Source: Deltaproteobacteria bacterium (GTDB taxonomy: Bacteria; Myxococcota; Myxococcia; Myxococcales; SZAS-1). From it: DNA of 64,000 nt. How positions within the stretch are numbered: position 1 is the stretch's first letter; each line of letters begins with the position of its first letter. The stretch lies in contig JAFEBB010000028.1 of assembly GCA_018266075.1 (NCBI GenBank), forward strand, positions 1-64,000, given 5' to 3'. The notes beneath the pieces were generated by a model, which did no database searches, was not told where the DNA came from, and saw nothing but the letters and a program-made list of their open reading frames with translations. Below are positions 17,670 to 25,972 of the stretch, piece by piece. The translations under genes were made by a program, and so were the position numbers.

Positions 17670-19064
17670 TTAACCTTTTTGTTGCAAGAGCTGGAGCAGC
17701 TCGGGGCCGACCTGGTTGATGTCGCCGGCGCCAAGGGTGATGACGAGATCGCCCGGCTTCACCCGCGCGCGCAGGTGCTTGGCCACGTCGGCGCGGGCGG
17801 GCACATGGGTCACGTCGTGGTGACCGCAGGCCTGGATGAGCTCCACCAGCTTCGCCGACGTCGCGCCGGCAATGGGCTCTTCGCCCGCGGAGTAGACGTC
17901 GCTGAGCACGAGCACGTCGGCGTCGTTGAAGGCGCGCGAGAAGTCCTCGAGCAGATCGCGGGTGCGCGTATACCGGTGCGGCTGGAACGCGACCACCACG
18001 CGCCGCCCGAACGCATTGCGCGCGCCCTTGAGCGTGGCCATCACCTCGGCCGGGTGGTGCCCGTAGTCGTCCACCACGGTGATGCCATCCACCTCGCCGC
18101 GCACCGTGAAGCGCCGCTGCACGCCGCCGAACTCCGCGAGCGCCGAGCGCACGGTGTCGATGGGGATGCGCATCTCCTCGGCCACGGCGATGGCCGCGAG
18201 CGCGTTCTGCGCGTTGTGCTGCCCCACCATGCGCAGCGTGAACTTGCCCAGTGCTTCGCCGCGGCGGAAGGCATCGAACGTGGTGGTGAAGCCCTCGAGC
18301 TTCACGTTCTCCGCGCGGTACTCGGCCTGGTGCGAGAAGCCGTAGGTCACCACGCGTTTGCCGATCTCCGGCAGCACCGCCTGCACCACGGGATGATCCA
18401 GGCACATCACCGCGAGCCCGTAGAACGGCACGCGGTTCGCGAACTCCACGAACGCGGCCTTGAGCGCCTCGACGTTGCCGTAGTGATCGAGGTGCTCGGG
18501 GTCGATGTTCGTGACCACGCAGATCGACGGCGAGAGCTTCAAGAAGCTGCCGTCGCTCTCGTCGGCCTCGACGACCATCACCTCGCCGCGTCCCAGCTTC
18601 GCGTTCGAGCCCAGGCTGTTGAGCTTGCCGCCCACGACCGCCGTCGGATCCAACCCGGCCGACGCGAGCACCGTGGCCACCATGCTGGTGGTCGTGGTCT
18701 TGCCGTGCGAGCCGGCGATGGCCACGCCGTACTTGAGCCGCATCAGCTCGGCGAGCATCTCCGCGCGCGGGATGACAGGGATCTTCTTCGCGCGCGCCGC
18801 GAGCACCTCGGGGTTGTCGCGCTTCACCGCCGAGCTGATGACGACCACGTCGCAGTCGACGAGGTTCTCCGCCTTGTGGCCGCCGGTCACGATGCGCGCG
18901 CCCTGGCCGGCGAGCCGGCGCGTGAGATCGCTCTCTTTCAGATCCGAGCCCGAGACCTTGTTGCCCAGGTTGAGCAGCACCTCGGCGATGCCGCTCATGC
19001 CGATGCCGCCGATCCCCACGAAGTGCACGTGCGCCGTGCGGTCGATGTAGCGGTTGGCCATCAT
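17670..19064 (-). CDS. murC: UDP-N-acetylmuramate--L-alanine ligase
   Basis: A 464-residue Mur ligase that adds L-Ala to UDP-MurNAc using ATP. It shows the N-terminal Rossmann motif [15 protein letters not shown], the P-loop [34 protein letters not shown] and the C-terminal [10 protein letters not shown] and [10 protein letters not shown] blocks. Two ATGs stand together (19064 and 19061); the longer frame upstream is not Mur-like. It is the first gene of the second dcw block, so its promoter should lie in the 314-bp gap shared with carF. In standard clusters murC follows murG directly; here they are 8 kb apart. Confidence 0.95.
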   Translation of the reverse strand: MMANRYIDRTAHVHFVGIGGIGMSGIAEVLLNLGNKVSGSDLKESDLTRRLAGQGARIVTGGHKAENLVDCDVVVISSAVKRDNPEVLAARAKKIPVIPRAEMLAELMRLKYGVAIAGSHGKTTTTSMVATVLASAGLDPTAVVGGKLNSLGSNAKLGRGEVMVVEADESDGSFLKLSPSICVVTNIDPEHLDHYGNVEALKAAFVEFANRVPFYGLAVMCLDHPVVQAVLPEIGKRVVTYGFSHQAEYRAENVKLEGFTTTFDAFRRGEALGKFTLRMVGQHNAQNALAAIAVAEEMRIPIDTVRSALAEFGGVQRRFTVRGEVDGITVVDDYGHHPAEVMATLKGARNAFGRRVVVAFQPHRYTRTRDLLEDFSRAFNDADVLVLSDVYSAGEEPIAGATSAKLVELIQACGHHDVTHVPARADVAKHLRARVKPGDLVITLGAGDINQVGPELLQLLQQKG

Positions 19065-19378
19065 GGGCGGCTCTCGTTGCACGGGGCGTGCGCGCGCTGT
19101 GGCGCTGCGCATCCCTCGGAATTGGCGGTGGGTTCTACACTGCCTCCGGCGCTCGGGCGAGCGGGGGCGCGGCCTGGAAGCGACAGGCGCGGCAAGCGGT
19201 CCGCGGCTCGGGTCTTCCCCCAAATCCGTCGTTCGTGACATGGATCAATGCGCGCGGCAGAGAAAGTGCGCGAAGCTCGGCCGGTTGGGGCTCGGTCGGT
19301 GGGCAAGAGAAAACAGGAGCCGGTCGCGCTACAATGGGCGCCGGGGACGGCCACGCTGCCGCCCGCTTTGGAGGCCTT
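19065..19378. other. divergent intergenic region murC/carF
   Basis: This 314-bp gene-free stretch must hold the promoters of murC (leftward) and carF (rightward). A TACAAT at 19330-19335 is a good -10 hexamer for carF, but no matching -35 stands 17 nt before it. GGAGG at 19370-19374 is the carF ribosome site. I see no repeat, RNA gene or small ORF with a ribosome site here. Confidence 0.4.
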
Positions 19379-20176
19379 GTGTCTGGCGTGACCATCCGAC
19401 AGCAGAGCGCGGAGGAGCTCAAGAAGGGCTACTCGCGCTGGTTCCGCCAGGTGGAGATCTGGAGCATCGTCTTCTTCTGGGCGGGGCTCTTCTTCCTGTG
19501 GTTTCAGGGCCGGCACGCCATCGCCGAGCACCCGTGGGTGGCGTTCGGCGGCACCTTCGCGGCCTACGTGGGCGCCGACTTCATCTCCGGCTTCGTGCAC
19601 TGGCTCGCCGACACCTGGGGCAGCGTGGAGATGCCCGTCATCGGCAACGCGCTCTTGCGGCCCTTCCGCCTGCACCACGTGGACGAGAAGGAGATCACCC
19701 GGCACGACTACATCGAGACCAACGGCGCGAACTGCATGATCTCGCTGCCGGGCATCGCTCTCTCGCTGTGGTGCAACTGGGACAGCAAGCTGGGGCTGTT
19801 CTTCGGCATGTTCTGGGCGGGCGTCATGCTGTTCATCATGATGACCAACCAGTTCCACAAGTGGGCGCACCTCGACGCCGAGAAGCGCACGCCCACCATC
19901 GCCTTCTTGCAGAGCGTCCGGCTGATCCTCTCGCCGAAGCACCACCAGATTCACCACACCGCGCCGTTCGCGAAGTACTACGGCATCACCCACGGCTGGC
20001 TGAACTGGCCGCTCACCAAGATCGGCTTCTTCCGCGGGCTGGAGTGGATGGTCACCGCCACCACCGGCATCATCCCGCGCCGCGACGACATCGGTCTGCC
20101 CGCTGCGCTCGCGGTGGCGCCGATGTCCGAGCCCGAGCCTCAGGCCGTGATGCCGGGCTCGAATCCGCCGCTGTAG
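19379..20176 (+). CDS. carF: plasmanylethanolamine desaturase (CarF/TMEM189 family)
   Basis: A 265-residue membrane enzyme of the Kua/TMEM189 family. In Myxococcus xanthus CarF is the desaturase that makes the vinyl-ether bond of plasmalogens, lipids needed for singlet-oxygen signalling to carotenoid genes. The histidine signature is complete: GFVHWLAD (H74), LHHVDEKEITRHDYIE (H99, H100, H109), FHKWAH (H160, H164), HHQIHH (H188-H193) and GITHGW (H205), the expected di-iron ligands. Hydrophobic segments lie at about 27-47, 53-70 and 120-157. I choose GTG 19379, after GGAGG. The ATG at 19334 overlaps a TACAAT -10 box and is less likely. A Crp/Fnr gene and a Mpo1-like gene follow. Confidence 0.88.
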   Translation: MSGVTIRQQSAEELKKGYSRWFRQVEIWSIVFFWAGLFFLWFQGRHAIAEHPWVAFGGTFAAYVGADFISGFVHWLADTWGSVEMPVIGNALLRPFRLHHVDEKEITRHDYIETNGANCMISLPGIALSLWCNWDSKLGLFFGMFWAGVMLFIMMTNQFHKWAHLDAEKRTPTIAFLQSVRLILSPKHHQIHHTAPFAKYYGITHGWLNWPLTKIGFFRGLEWMVTATTGIIPRRDDIGLPAALAVAPMSEPEPQAVMPGSNPPL

Positions 20177-20182
20177 CTCACG

Positions 20183-20887
20183 CTACCGTGGCGCGCGCGC
20201 CGCCTGGCGCAGCCGATCCAGATCCAGGATCTCGATCTCGCCGTACGAGAGCCGCACGATGTCTTGTGCCTCGAGCTCCTTGAGCAGCGAGTTCGCCGTC
20301 TGCCGCGACATCGAGAGCATCAACGCCAGCTGCTCCTGCCGCAGCTTCACCGCTCGCGTGGTGCGGTCCACCCACTCGCCGTAGGCCTCGGCAAGCATCA
20401 GCAGTCGACGCGCGAGCCGAGTGGCATTGGGCAAGAGCGCGTCGTCCTCCATGGCCACGAACGCGAGCCGCAGCTTGCTGGCGATGAGCAGCCCCAGCTC
20501 TCGCCAGTGCTCCGGGTGCTTGGCGAGGTGCGCGTCGAGCGCCGGCTGCGGCACGTGCAGCACGAGCGACTCGGCGGCCGCGACGGCGTCGTGCGTGCGC
20601 GGCTGGCCATCGAAGACGGCGATCTCGCCGATCCACGTCGGCGGACCGGTGAACGCGAGCAGCGCCTCGCGCCCGCCCTCGCCCGAGCCGCTGATGCGCA
20701 GGCCGCCGTCGAGGACCGCATAGAGGCCATCCGGCGGGTCGCCGCGAGCGAACAAGCGCTCGCCCGTCGACAGCTTCTTGAGCACGCCCGCAGCCAGGAG
20801 CGCGTCCTGAAGCTCGGGCGACAGGCCGCCGAACCAGCGCCCGGCACGCAGCAACTCCGCGTAATCCCGTGCGCTTTTCTGGGTCAC
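20183..20887 (-). CDS. Crp/Fnr-family transcription regulator
   Basis: The 234-residue protein has an N-terminal cyclic-nucleotide-type beta-barrel (LFARGDPPDGLYAVLDGGLRI, GPPTWIGEIAVFDGQPRTHD) and a C-terminal winged helix with recognition helix LSMSRQTANSLLKELE. There are no FNR-type iron-sulfur cysteines, so the ligand is a small molecule or nothing known. GTG at 20887 is taken as start (GAGGG 9 nt upstream). The recognition helix has RQT where CRP has RET. It is read divergently from the Mpo1-like gene, and the 93-bp gap between them holds a TGTCG-N6-CGACA palindrome at 20916-20931. It faces carF tail to tail with only 6 bp between. Confidence 0.85.
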   Translation of the reverse strand: MTQKSARDYAELLRAGRWFGGLSPELQDALLAAGVLKKLSTGERLFARGDPPDGLYAVLDGGLRISGSGEGGREALLAFTGPPTWIGEIAVFDGQPRTHDAVAAAESLVLHVPQPALDAHLAKHPEHWRELGLLIASKLRLAFVAMEDDALLPNATRLARRLLMLAEAYGEWVDRTTRAVKLRQEQLALMLSMSRQTANSLLKELEAQDIVRLSYGEIEILDLDRLRQAARAPR

Positions 20888-20915
20888 GGATGGCCCTCGG
20901 GAAATGTTGTGACCC

Positions 20916-20931
20916 TGTCGCGGCCGCGACA
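20916..20931. promoter_or_regulatory. candidate Crp/Fnr operator TGTCG-N6-CGACA
   Basis: A perfect 16-bp palindrome (TGTCGCGGCCGCGACA) has the 5-6-5 geometry of Crp/Fnr sites. It lies 28 bp from the start of the Crp/Fnr gene and 49 bp from the Mpo1-like gene. It is best read as the autoregulatory and shared operator of that pair. TGTCR half-sites are those bound by CooA-like members, as I recall. Binding is inferred only. Confidence 0.5.
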
Positions 20932-20980
20932 AACTTCTCCCCGCGAGGCCGCGAGAATGTCGTTCAAACGCGAGGCTCCC

Positions 20981-21511
20981 ATGAAGACCATCTCCCAGCA
21001 GCTGACCCAGTATGCGTCGTACCACCGCGACCGGCGCAACATCGCCACGCACTTCGTAGGCATCCCGCTCATCGTGGTGGCCGTGGCCTCGTTCCTGAGC
21101 CGGCCGGCCTTCGTGGTCGCGGGCGTGGCGCTCTCGCCGGCGGTGCTGGCGATCCTGGGCTCGGTGATCTTCTACCTGCGCATGGAGCTCCGGTTCGCGC
21201 TGGTGATGGCGGCGCTGATGGGCCTGGCGGGCTTTGCTGCGGCGCACCTGGCGGCGATGGCCACCAGCACCTGGCTGGCGACGTCGATCGCGATGTTCGT
21301 GGTGGGCTGGGCCTTCCAGTTCGTGGGCCACTTCTTCGAGGGCAAGAAGCCGGCGTTCGTGGATGACATCGCCGGCTTCCTGGTGGGGCCGCTCTTCGTG
21401 GTCGCCGAGGCCGGGTTCGCGCTGGGGCTGCGCAAGGAGCTGCACGACGAGATCGTCCGCGGCGCCGGCCCGACCCGCGCGCGGACCGAGCGGACGCCGG
21501 CGGCGGCGTAG
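20981..21511 (+). CDS. Mpo1-like (DUF962) membrane protein
   Basis: The 176-residue protein has four hydrophobic segments and the DUF962/YGL010w signatures: YASYHRDRRNIATHFVGIP near the N terminus and GWAFQFVGHFFEGKKPAF toward the C terminus, including the conserved histidines. Yeast Mpo1 of this family is an iron-dependent dioxygenase that oxidises 2-hydroxy fatty acids in alpha-oxidation. A like role in lipid trimming is inferred. ATG 20981 follows GAGG at a good distance; ATG 20957 is the alternative. Together with carF two genes away it forms a small lipid-oxidation neighbourhood around the Crp/Fnr regulator. Confidence 0.75.
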   Translation: MKTISQQLTQYASYHRDRRNIATHFVGIPLIVVAVASFLSRPAFVVAGVALSPAVLAILGSVIFYLRMELRFALVMAALMGLAGFAAAHLAAMATSTWLATSIAMFVVGWAFQFVGHFFEGKKPAFVDDIAGFLVGPLFVVAEAGFALGLRKELHDEIVRGAGPTRARTERTPAAA

Positions 21512-21518
21512 GGAGAAA

Positions 21519-21605
21519 CAGCTTCACCCACGCGAAGCCCCATCCCCCGACCCCTTCTCCCCAAGGGGACGCTTCGCAGCCCGTGTCACCCGGGGAAGGG
21601 GAGTC
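21519..21605 (+). repeat. dispersed hairpin repeat, copy A
   Basis: Its first 38 bases (21519-21556) are identical to 25973-26010. The family core reads CCCCATCCCCCGACCCCTT, then a loop, then GGGGAAGGGGAGTC. This copy has a longer loop and a weaker inner stem than the others. It begins right after the Mpo1-like stop and lies on the left flank of the transposase gene. Confidence 0.7.
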
Positions 21606-21666
21606 AAGTGGGTAAACATGATTGGTGACTCCTCCCCGGGGCAAGCCCCGGGGCCTCCACGGTCCT

Positions 21667-22146
21667 TCACTTCTCTGTTTCGCGCTGCCGCCGCTTCTTC
21701 GCGGCGGCGGGCGCGAACAGCTCCGTTTGGACGGAATGGAGTTCTTCCCTCGCGTCGTGCCGCTCGATGTATTGGCGCACCGTCTCCGCAGTCACGCCGT
21801 CTCCCACGCTTCTCACGAAGTAGCTCGGGCTCCACATCGCATCGCTGTAGAATCTTCGACGCAGGTACGGAAGCTTCCGGAGCATGTGGCGCGCGCTCAG
21901 GCTCTTGAACAGCCGCACTGCTTGGCCCACCGACAGCTGCGGCGAGATCTCTGCGTACAAGTGCACGTGATCGACATCCACTTCGAGCGCCAGCACATCC
22001 ATCTCGTATTTCTCACCGACCCGCCGCAGCAGTCTCTCGCAGTACTCCCGCTCCTCCTCCTGCGTCAGCGCGCGCCTCCTCCGTTTCGTCGCCCAGACCA
22101 AGTGGTAGCGACAATCGAAGACGGCGTGACTGCTCCTCCGAAACAT
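21667..22146 (-). CDS. Y1 transposase, IS200/REP-associated type
   Basis: The 159-residue single-domain HUH endonuclease cuts and joins single-stranded DNA at hairpins. The HUH motif is VDHVHLYAEI, and the catalytic tyrosine is expected in VRQYIERHD. Other family marks are YHLVWATKRRRRAL at the start, LFKSLSARHML and WSPSYFVRSVGDG. All key residues are present, so it could be active. It lacks TnpB or any accessory gene, as in IS200 and in chromosomal RAYTs. Flanking palindromes and dispersed GC-rich hairpins in the neighbourhood are the likely substrates. The ATG at 22146 gives the usual family length. Confidence 0.85.
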   Translation of the reverse strand: MFRRSSHAVFDCRYHLVWATKRRRRALTQEEEREYCERLLRRVGEKYEMDVLALEVDVDHVHLYAEISPQLSVGQAVRLFKSLSARHMLRKLPYLRRRFYSDAMWSPSYFVRSVGDGVTAETVRQYIERHDAREELHSVQTELFAPAAAKKRRQRETEK

Positions 22147-22234
22147 TCGACGAGCTTACGCCTTCGAGTCGGGTCGATCTCGATTCACAAGGATGAGGGG
22201 GCCCTGCGAGCCCCCTCATAACCCCCTGCCAAGG

Positions 22235-22276
22235 GTGGCTTATATCCCCGGGGCAAGCCCCGGGGATATAAGCCAC
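22235..22276. repeat. 20-nt perfect hairpin at right end of the transposase unit
   Basis: GTGGCTTATATCCCCGGGGC is followed by AA and its exact reverse complement. The inner part repeats the palindrome found left of the transposase at 21634-21653. A mixed AT/GC stem this perfect is typical of a transposase recognition hairpin. Confidence 0.65.
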
Positions 22277-22302
22277 GGCGTTAACCGTTTGATTACAAAT
22301 CG

Positions 22303-22350
22303 GACTCCCCTTCCCCCGGTAGGAGGGGGAAGGGGTCGGGGGATGGGGTT
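22303..22350 (-). repeat. dispersed hairpin repeat, copy B (inverted)
   Basis: Read on the minus strand it gives CCCCATCCCCCGACCCCTT, then CCCC, a 7-nt loop and GGGGGAAGGGGAGTC. The stem is CCCCTTCCCCC with GGGGGAAGGGG, a perfect 11 bp. Copy C has G-C in place of C-G at the loop end of the stem, so pairing is kept through a compensatory change. Confidence 0.7.
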
Positions 22351-22377
22351 TCAAGACACGGAGTCTCGTTCCCGCCG

Positions 22378-24591
22378 TCATGCGCCGGGCGATAGCCCAA
22401 GCTCATGCCACAGGAACGAGACGTCGATCGGCGGCAAGGAGCGCCGGGCGCCGGACTCGATCTCCTTCAGCAGTTGCAGCACCTCTCGCCGCATGGCCGG
22501 ATCCCGCGCTGCCTCGCGGGGCGTCATTCCCTTGAAGGCCGGGAGCGGCACGTCGGGCCAGCTCCGGTAGTGCTGCTCGATGAAGGCGCGAGCGGCCTCG
22601 AGGGCCTCGGGGGGTGGCACGGCGTACGGCTTCGGCCTGGCCCCCCTGGAGTCCTCAAGCATCTCGCCGACATCCTCCACCTCGCGGGAGACGAAGCGGA
22701 TCTTCTTGCCCAGCTTGCGCACCACCTTCTGCCGCAGCGCCGTGGCCCGCTTGCGCGAGTTCGCCTCGAGCTCCAGCGAATCGTCCTTCAAGAGCGCCCG
22801 CCCGACGATGGTGTTCTCCCAGTCCGGGTGCATGCGATTTCCTGAGCGCAGAAAGGTGTAGATGGCCTGCCCCCGACTCTGCTCCGGCGATTCGGCGAGC
22901 GCCTCCAGCCCCGCGGCGATGGCCTCGCGCTCCGAGCGATCGAATTCGAAGATGAGCTTCACCGGCTCGAGCAGCTCTCCGTCGGTGTTCTGAAATTGCG
23001 GGAGCGGCCGGTTGTCCACCTCGGAGACGGCTTCTTCCCAGGCCAGGATGAGGGCCTCCGCCTTGCCCGGCTGATGCAGCCACTCCCGGGTGGTCCGCTC
23101 CCCGGGCTTCAGGCCCAGGACCTCGCACGCGCGCCGCTCGGCAAACGCCAGGCCCTCGGGATTCATGGGGCGGGGGTGCATGCCGTAGAGCCGGGTCACT
23201 CCACCGAACGAGACCGGCCGCGCCAGGATGCCCATCCAGCGCTCGGCGCTCCGTGAACCCATCCTCTCCAGCACCTCGAAGCGCTCGCCGGTGAGGACAT
23301 CGCGCAGGGAGAACCCCTCCCCCTGGCGCACCGCCTCGATCTCCAGGATCGAGAACGGCGATTCGTGCTGGGCCTCCAGGAACTCCCGCTCGCGGCTGGA
23401 CAGCCGAGAACCTTCGCTCGCCAGGAAGCGCTCCAGCTCCGTCCTCCCATCGAACCGGAACAAATAGATCGACCAGGGCCCGAAGAGCTGCAGGTCGTAA
23501 GCCTGGAGGTCCTGGCGGGAGATGGGGTACGCGTCGTGGGCGCGCTCCCGACGCAAGCCGCTGAGCTGCCGAATCAACCGGCGCTCCAGTGCGTCGGTCT
23601 CGTGGGGCTGTAGCGGCCCGAGGGGCTTCGCGGTGGACTCGAGCCCGTGGCACTTCTTGTACTTCTTGCCGCTCCCGCACGGGCAGGGCGCGTTGCGCGG
23701 CACCTCGGGGGCGCTGGGCTCGGGCGGCGGGGCTTCGGGCACGGTCGGCGCGGCGCGCGCGAGGTCGAAGACGGAGTCCAGGTCCTCGTCCGGCGCGCTC
23801 GCCGGCGGGATCTGCACCCGGGCGCGAACGCGAATCCCCTGCACCGCCAGCTCCCGGTCCACCTCGTCCTCCCCGGACGCCTCGGCGATCACCGCGAGCA
23901 CAGCCACCAGGGCCACCAGCTCTTTCGCGCTGGGGATGAGGGTCCGGCCTTGCTCCCGGCGCACAGCCATGGGCACCTGGGTCAACCCGAAGGCCTCGCG
24001 CAGGGGCGCCAGGGCGAACCTGGGGCCGTCTTCGAAGAGCAGCGTGGTGGAGCGGGTGCGCAGCTCCTCGGCGTTGACGTCCCGGGCGCTGGCCAGGCGC
24101 GCCACCGTGCCGGGGGTGTCGTACATGGCCAGCCCGAAGGTATCCCCCAGGCCGCCCATCACCACCGCCTCTCGCGTGCCGCGCACGGCACCCGAGAGCC
24201 CCACCCGGAAGAGCTCCTCGCCGGTCCACGCCTCCCAGGGCCGGACCTTCTCGAAGGCGGCGGAGGCCTCGGCCAGGGCCAGCAGCAGCGGGGGGTCGAG
24301 CCGGAGCTCTGGGCCCATGGCCATGCCCAGCGCCACCACGCCTCGGAGGCGAACGACGTCTTCCGGAAGCGGCTCCACCGACAGGCCCAGCCTCCGGGCC
24401 GCGGTGGCCAGCGCCGGTTCGCAGGTGAAAGAGGCGCCGTGAAGCTGCTTTTGCAATTCCCGGAGCCCCTCGGCGTCGCGGATGGCGTCCGCCATGCCCA
24501 CCGGGCCCTTGTCGGGCGCGACGGCGACGTAGAGGTTGCTGCTGGGGGCGTCCTCGAACTCGAGGGGGCCGAGCTTGAAGGCGAAGAGCAC
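22378..24591 (-). CDS. large SEC-C motif protein
   Basis: The 737-residue soluble protein starts at GTG 24591, 8 nt after GGAG. A zinc-binding SEC-C motif, NAPCPCGSGKKYKKCHG, sits at residues 300-316, in mid-protein rather than at the C terminus as in SecA. Residues 1-250 or so are an all-alpha/beta region of unknown type. The part after the zinc motif is long and unassigned (AYDLQLFGPWSIYLFRFDGR ... LGLKPGERTTREWLHQPGKA). The last 60 residues end in LPAFKGMTPREAARDPAMRR, which resembles the toxin-binding tail of Xre/MbcA-type antitoxins. Similar large SEC-C proteins exist in myxobacteria without known function. A frame of over 700 codons with a good start argues it is real. Confidence 0.7.
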   Translation of the reverse strand: MLFAFKLGPLEFEDAPSSNLYVAVAPDKGPVGMADAIRDAEGLRELQKQLHGASFTCEPALATAARRLGLSVEPLPEDVVRLRGVVALGMAMGPELRLDPPLLLALAEASAAFEKVRPWEAWTGEELFRVGLSGAVRGTREAVVMGGLGDTFGLAMYDTPGTVARLASARDVNAEELRTRSTTLLFEDGPRFALAPLREAFGLTQVPMAVRREQGRTLIPSAKELVALVAVLAVIAEASGEDEVDRELAVQGIRVRARVQIPPASAPDEDLDSVFDLARAAPTVPEAPPPEPSAPEVPRNAPCPCGSGKKYKKCHGLESTAKPLGPLQPHETDALERRLIRQLSGLRRERAHDAYPISRQDLQAYDLQLFGPWSIYLFRFDGRTELERFLASEGSRLSSREREFLEAQHESPFSILEIEAVRQGEGFSLRDVLTGERFEVLERMGSRSAERWMGILARPVSFGGVTRLYGMHPRPMNPEGLAFAERRACEVLGLKPGERTTREWLHQPGKAEALILAWEEAVSEVDNRPLPQFQNTDGELLEPVKLIFEFDRSEREAIAAGLEALAESPEQSRGQAIYTFLRSGNRMHPDWENTIVGRALLKDDSLELEANSRKRATALRQKVVRKLGKKIRFVSREVEDVGEMLEDSRGARPKPYAVPPPEALEAARAFIEQHYRSWPDVPLPAFKGMTPREAARDPAMRREVLQLLKEIESGARRSLPPIDVSFLWHELGLSPGA

Positions 24592-24776
24592 GGGCGACTC
24601 CGGTCCAGGCGACCGGAGCTACCACACCGGCCAGACACCAGGGCGCACGACCTGCAAACCTGCGCCGCGTCACCAGAGCGCCCCTCCAGGAGCCATCACG
24701 CGTGACTGGAGATCGGCGCGCTGACTGTGGAGCCCGCGTGGCAGCTAGAATGTCAGCCGCGTGAGAAGGGGGAGCG

Positions 24777-25955
24777 ATGAGCGATGAATCCGAGCCGCCA
24801 CGGCGAATCACCCTTCGCCTACCCGACGACCACTACGTCAACCTGCCCATGCAGGTCTCGGTGGAGGGTGTGACGTCTGCGCCTGTCCCGATCGGTACCG
24901 GGATCACCGTCGGATCTGCGCCCCAGGACACGATCTCGCTGCCCTCGTCGGAGCTCCGCCCCGGCCACCTCGAGATCAAGCCAGCCAAGTGGGGCGTGCG
25001 GTTGACCAACCTCGCTCCGGAGGTGGCCGAGACGGTGATGTTCCTCGGCGGACACCCGGTCTCCGGAACATTCGGCGACTTCCACGGCTCGGTCGTCATC
25101 GTCGTCGGCGGAGTGAAGCTGTCCTTCAGCTGCATCCACCCGGCGCCGACCGTGCACCCCGCGTTCGAGGGCTTCGTGGGTCGCAGCAGCGTGATGCGAC
25201 AGTTCTATTCGCGCCTGGAGGCGCTGGCGAAGCTCGACCAACCGATCTTTCTCGAGTCCTCGTCGTTCGAGCTGCGGGAGCTGGCCGCCAAGGCCATTCA
25301 TGCCCGCTCCCGGTTCGCCCGGGGCGGCTTTTGCTACCTCGAGGGCGCCGAGATCCTCGATGCCGCGGAAAGACTGAGCGCTGTACCCGTGAGTGCCAAC
25401 GCAGCGGAGAGTGCGGTGAGGCCGCCCGAGGACCCGCCGCGCGAACCAGGCGGCACCCTCTTCTTCCAGGCGCTCGACTTCTGCGACGAGCAGGCGTGCC
25501 GACACCTGATCAGGTTGCTGGATGAGGGATGGGTTGCCAACAAGAAGGGTTCGATGCCCGAGAGGCTCAACGTACGGCTGCTCGGGAGCTTCTCTGTGCG
25601 GTCCGGCTTCAACCTCCGATTGACCGAAGCGCAAAAGGCAGTTGTCGAGAGGTTCCAGCGCCATATCCTGCGAATTCCCAACCTCCGCGAGCGGCTCGAA
25701 GACCTCGGCGACGTGGTGACCCACCTCACGGAGAATTCTCCCGATGGTCTGGGCGTGCGCTGGAGCGTCGAAGCGATCGCTGAGCTGAGGCAAAACGTCT
25801 TCGGGGACGATTTCGACGGACTCAAGAAGACGGTCATCTTGGCCCTGCGCGAGCTCGATGGGCGTGCGGTGGTCACGGCGGAGGACGTCCAGCGAGCCGT
25901 CGCGCGTCGCAGCGGGCGTCGTCCGATGGAGCTGGACCCAAAGCTCGTTCACTGA
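24777..25955 (+). CDS. FHA-like protein with degenerate sigma-54 AAA+ domain
   Basis: The 392-residue protein has the outline of a bacterial enhancer-binding protein but a ruined ATPase. Residues about 30-115 resemble an FHA domain (VGSAPQDTISLPSSELRPGH, with weak pSer/Thr-binding residues). From about 135 come VGRSSVMRQFYSRLEALAK, then LESSSFELRELAAKAIH where the Walker A GESGTGKE should be. GGTLFFQALDFCDEQACRH follows in place of the Walker B region, and then RIPNLRERLEDLGDVV, the typical sensor II-side LRxRxEDI block. The GAFTGA loop that touches sigma-54 is absent. So it probably binds phosphoproteins and partner AAA+ subunits but neither hydrolyses ATP nor activates sigma-54. GGGGAGCG precedes the ATG. 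Confidence 0.75.
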   Translation: MSDESEPPRRITLRLPDDHYVNLPMQVSVEGVTSAPVPIGTGITVGSAPQDTISLPSSELRPGHLEIKPAKWGVRLTNLAPEVAETVMFLGGHPVSGTFGDFHGSVVIVVGGVKLSFSCIHPAPTVHPAFEGFVGRSSVMRQFYSRLEALAKLDQPIFLESSSFELRELAAKAIHARSRFARGGFCYLEGAEILDAAERLSAVPVSANAAESAVRPPEDPPREPGGTLFFQALDFCDEQACRHLIRLLDEGWVANKKGSMPERLNVRLLGSFSVRSGFNLRLTEAQKAVVERFQRHILRIPNLRERLEDLGDVVTHLTENSPDGLGVRWSVEAIAELRQNVFGDDFDGLKKTVILALRELDGRAVVTAEDVQRAVARRSGRRPMELDPKLVH

Positions 25956-25972
25956 ATTCGAAGTCACAGAAT

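Larger units (their letters stand above)
21634..22276. mobile_element. IS200-like/RAYT unit with flanking hairpins
   Basis: The Y1 transposase gene is bounded on both sides by the same palindrome, CCCCGGGGCAAGCCCCGGGG, at 21634-21653 and 22246-22265. On the right this core extends to perfect 20-nt arms with an AA loop (22235-22276). Another hairpin (ATGAGGGGGC arms) lies at 22193-22219. Hairpin ends and a single-domain Y1 transposase are the layout of IS200/IS605 elements and of REP-associated transposases. The exact ends cannot be fixed without an empty site. Copies A and B of the dispersed repeat frame it in opposite orientation. Confidence 0.6.

Noticed and set aside
13115-19238. Long plus-strand ORFs over ddl, FG-GAP, murB and murC
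   Set aside because: They are antisense shadows typical of high-GC DNA, rich in His/Arg/Ala with no domain; the minus-strand genes are certain.
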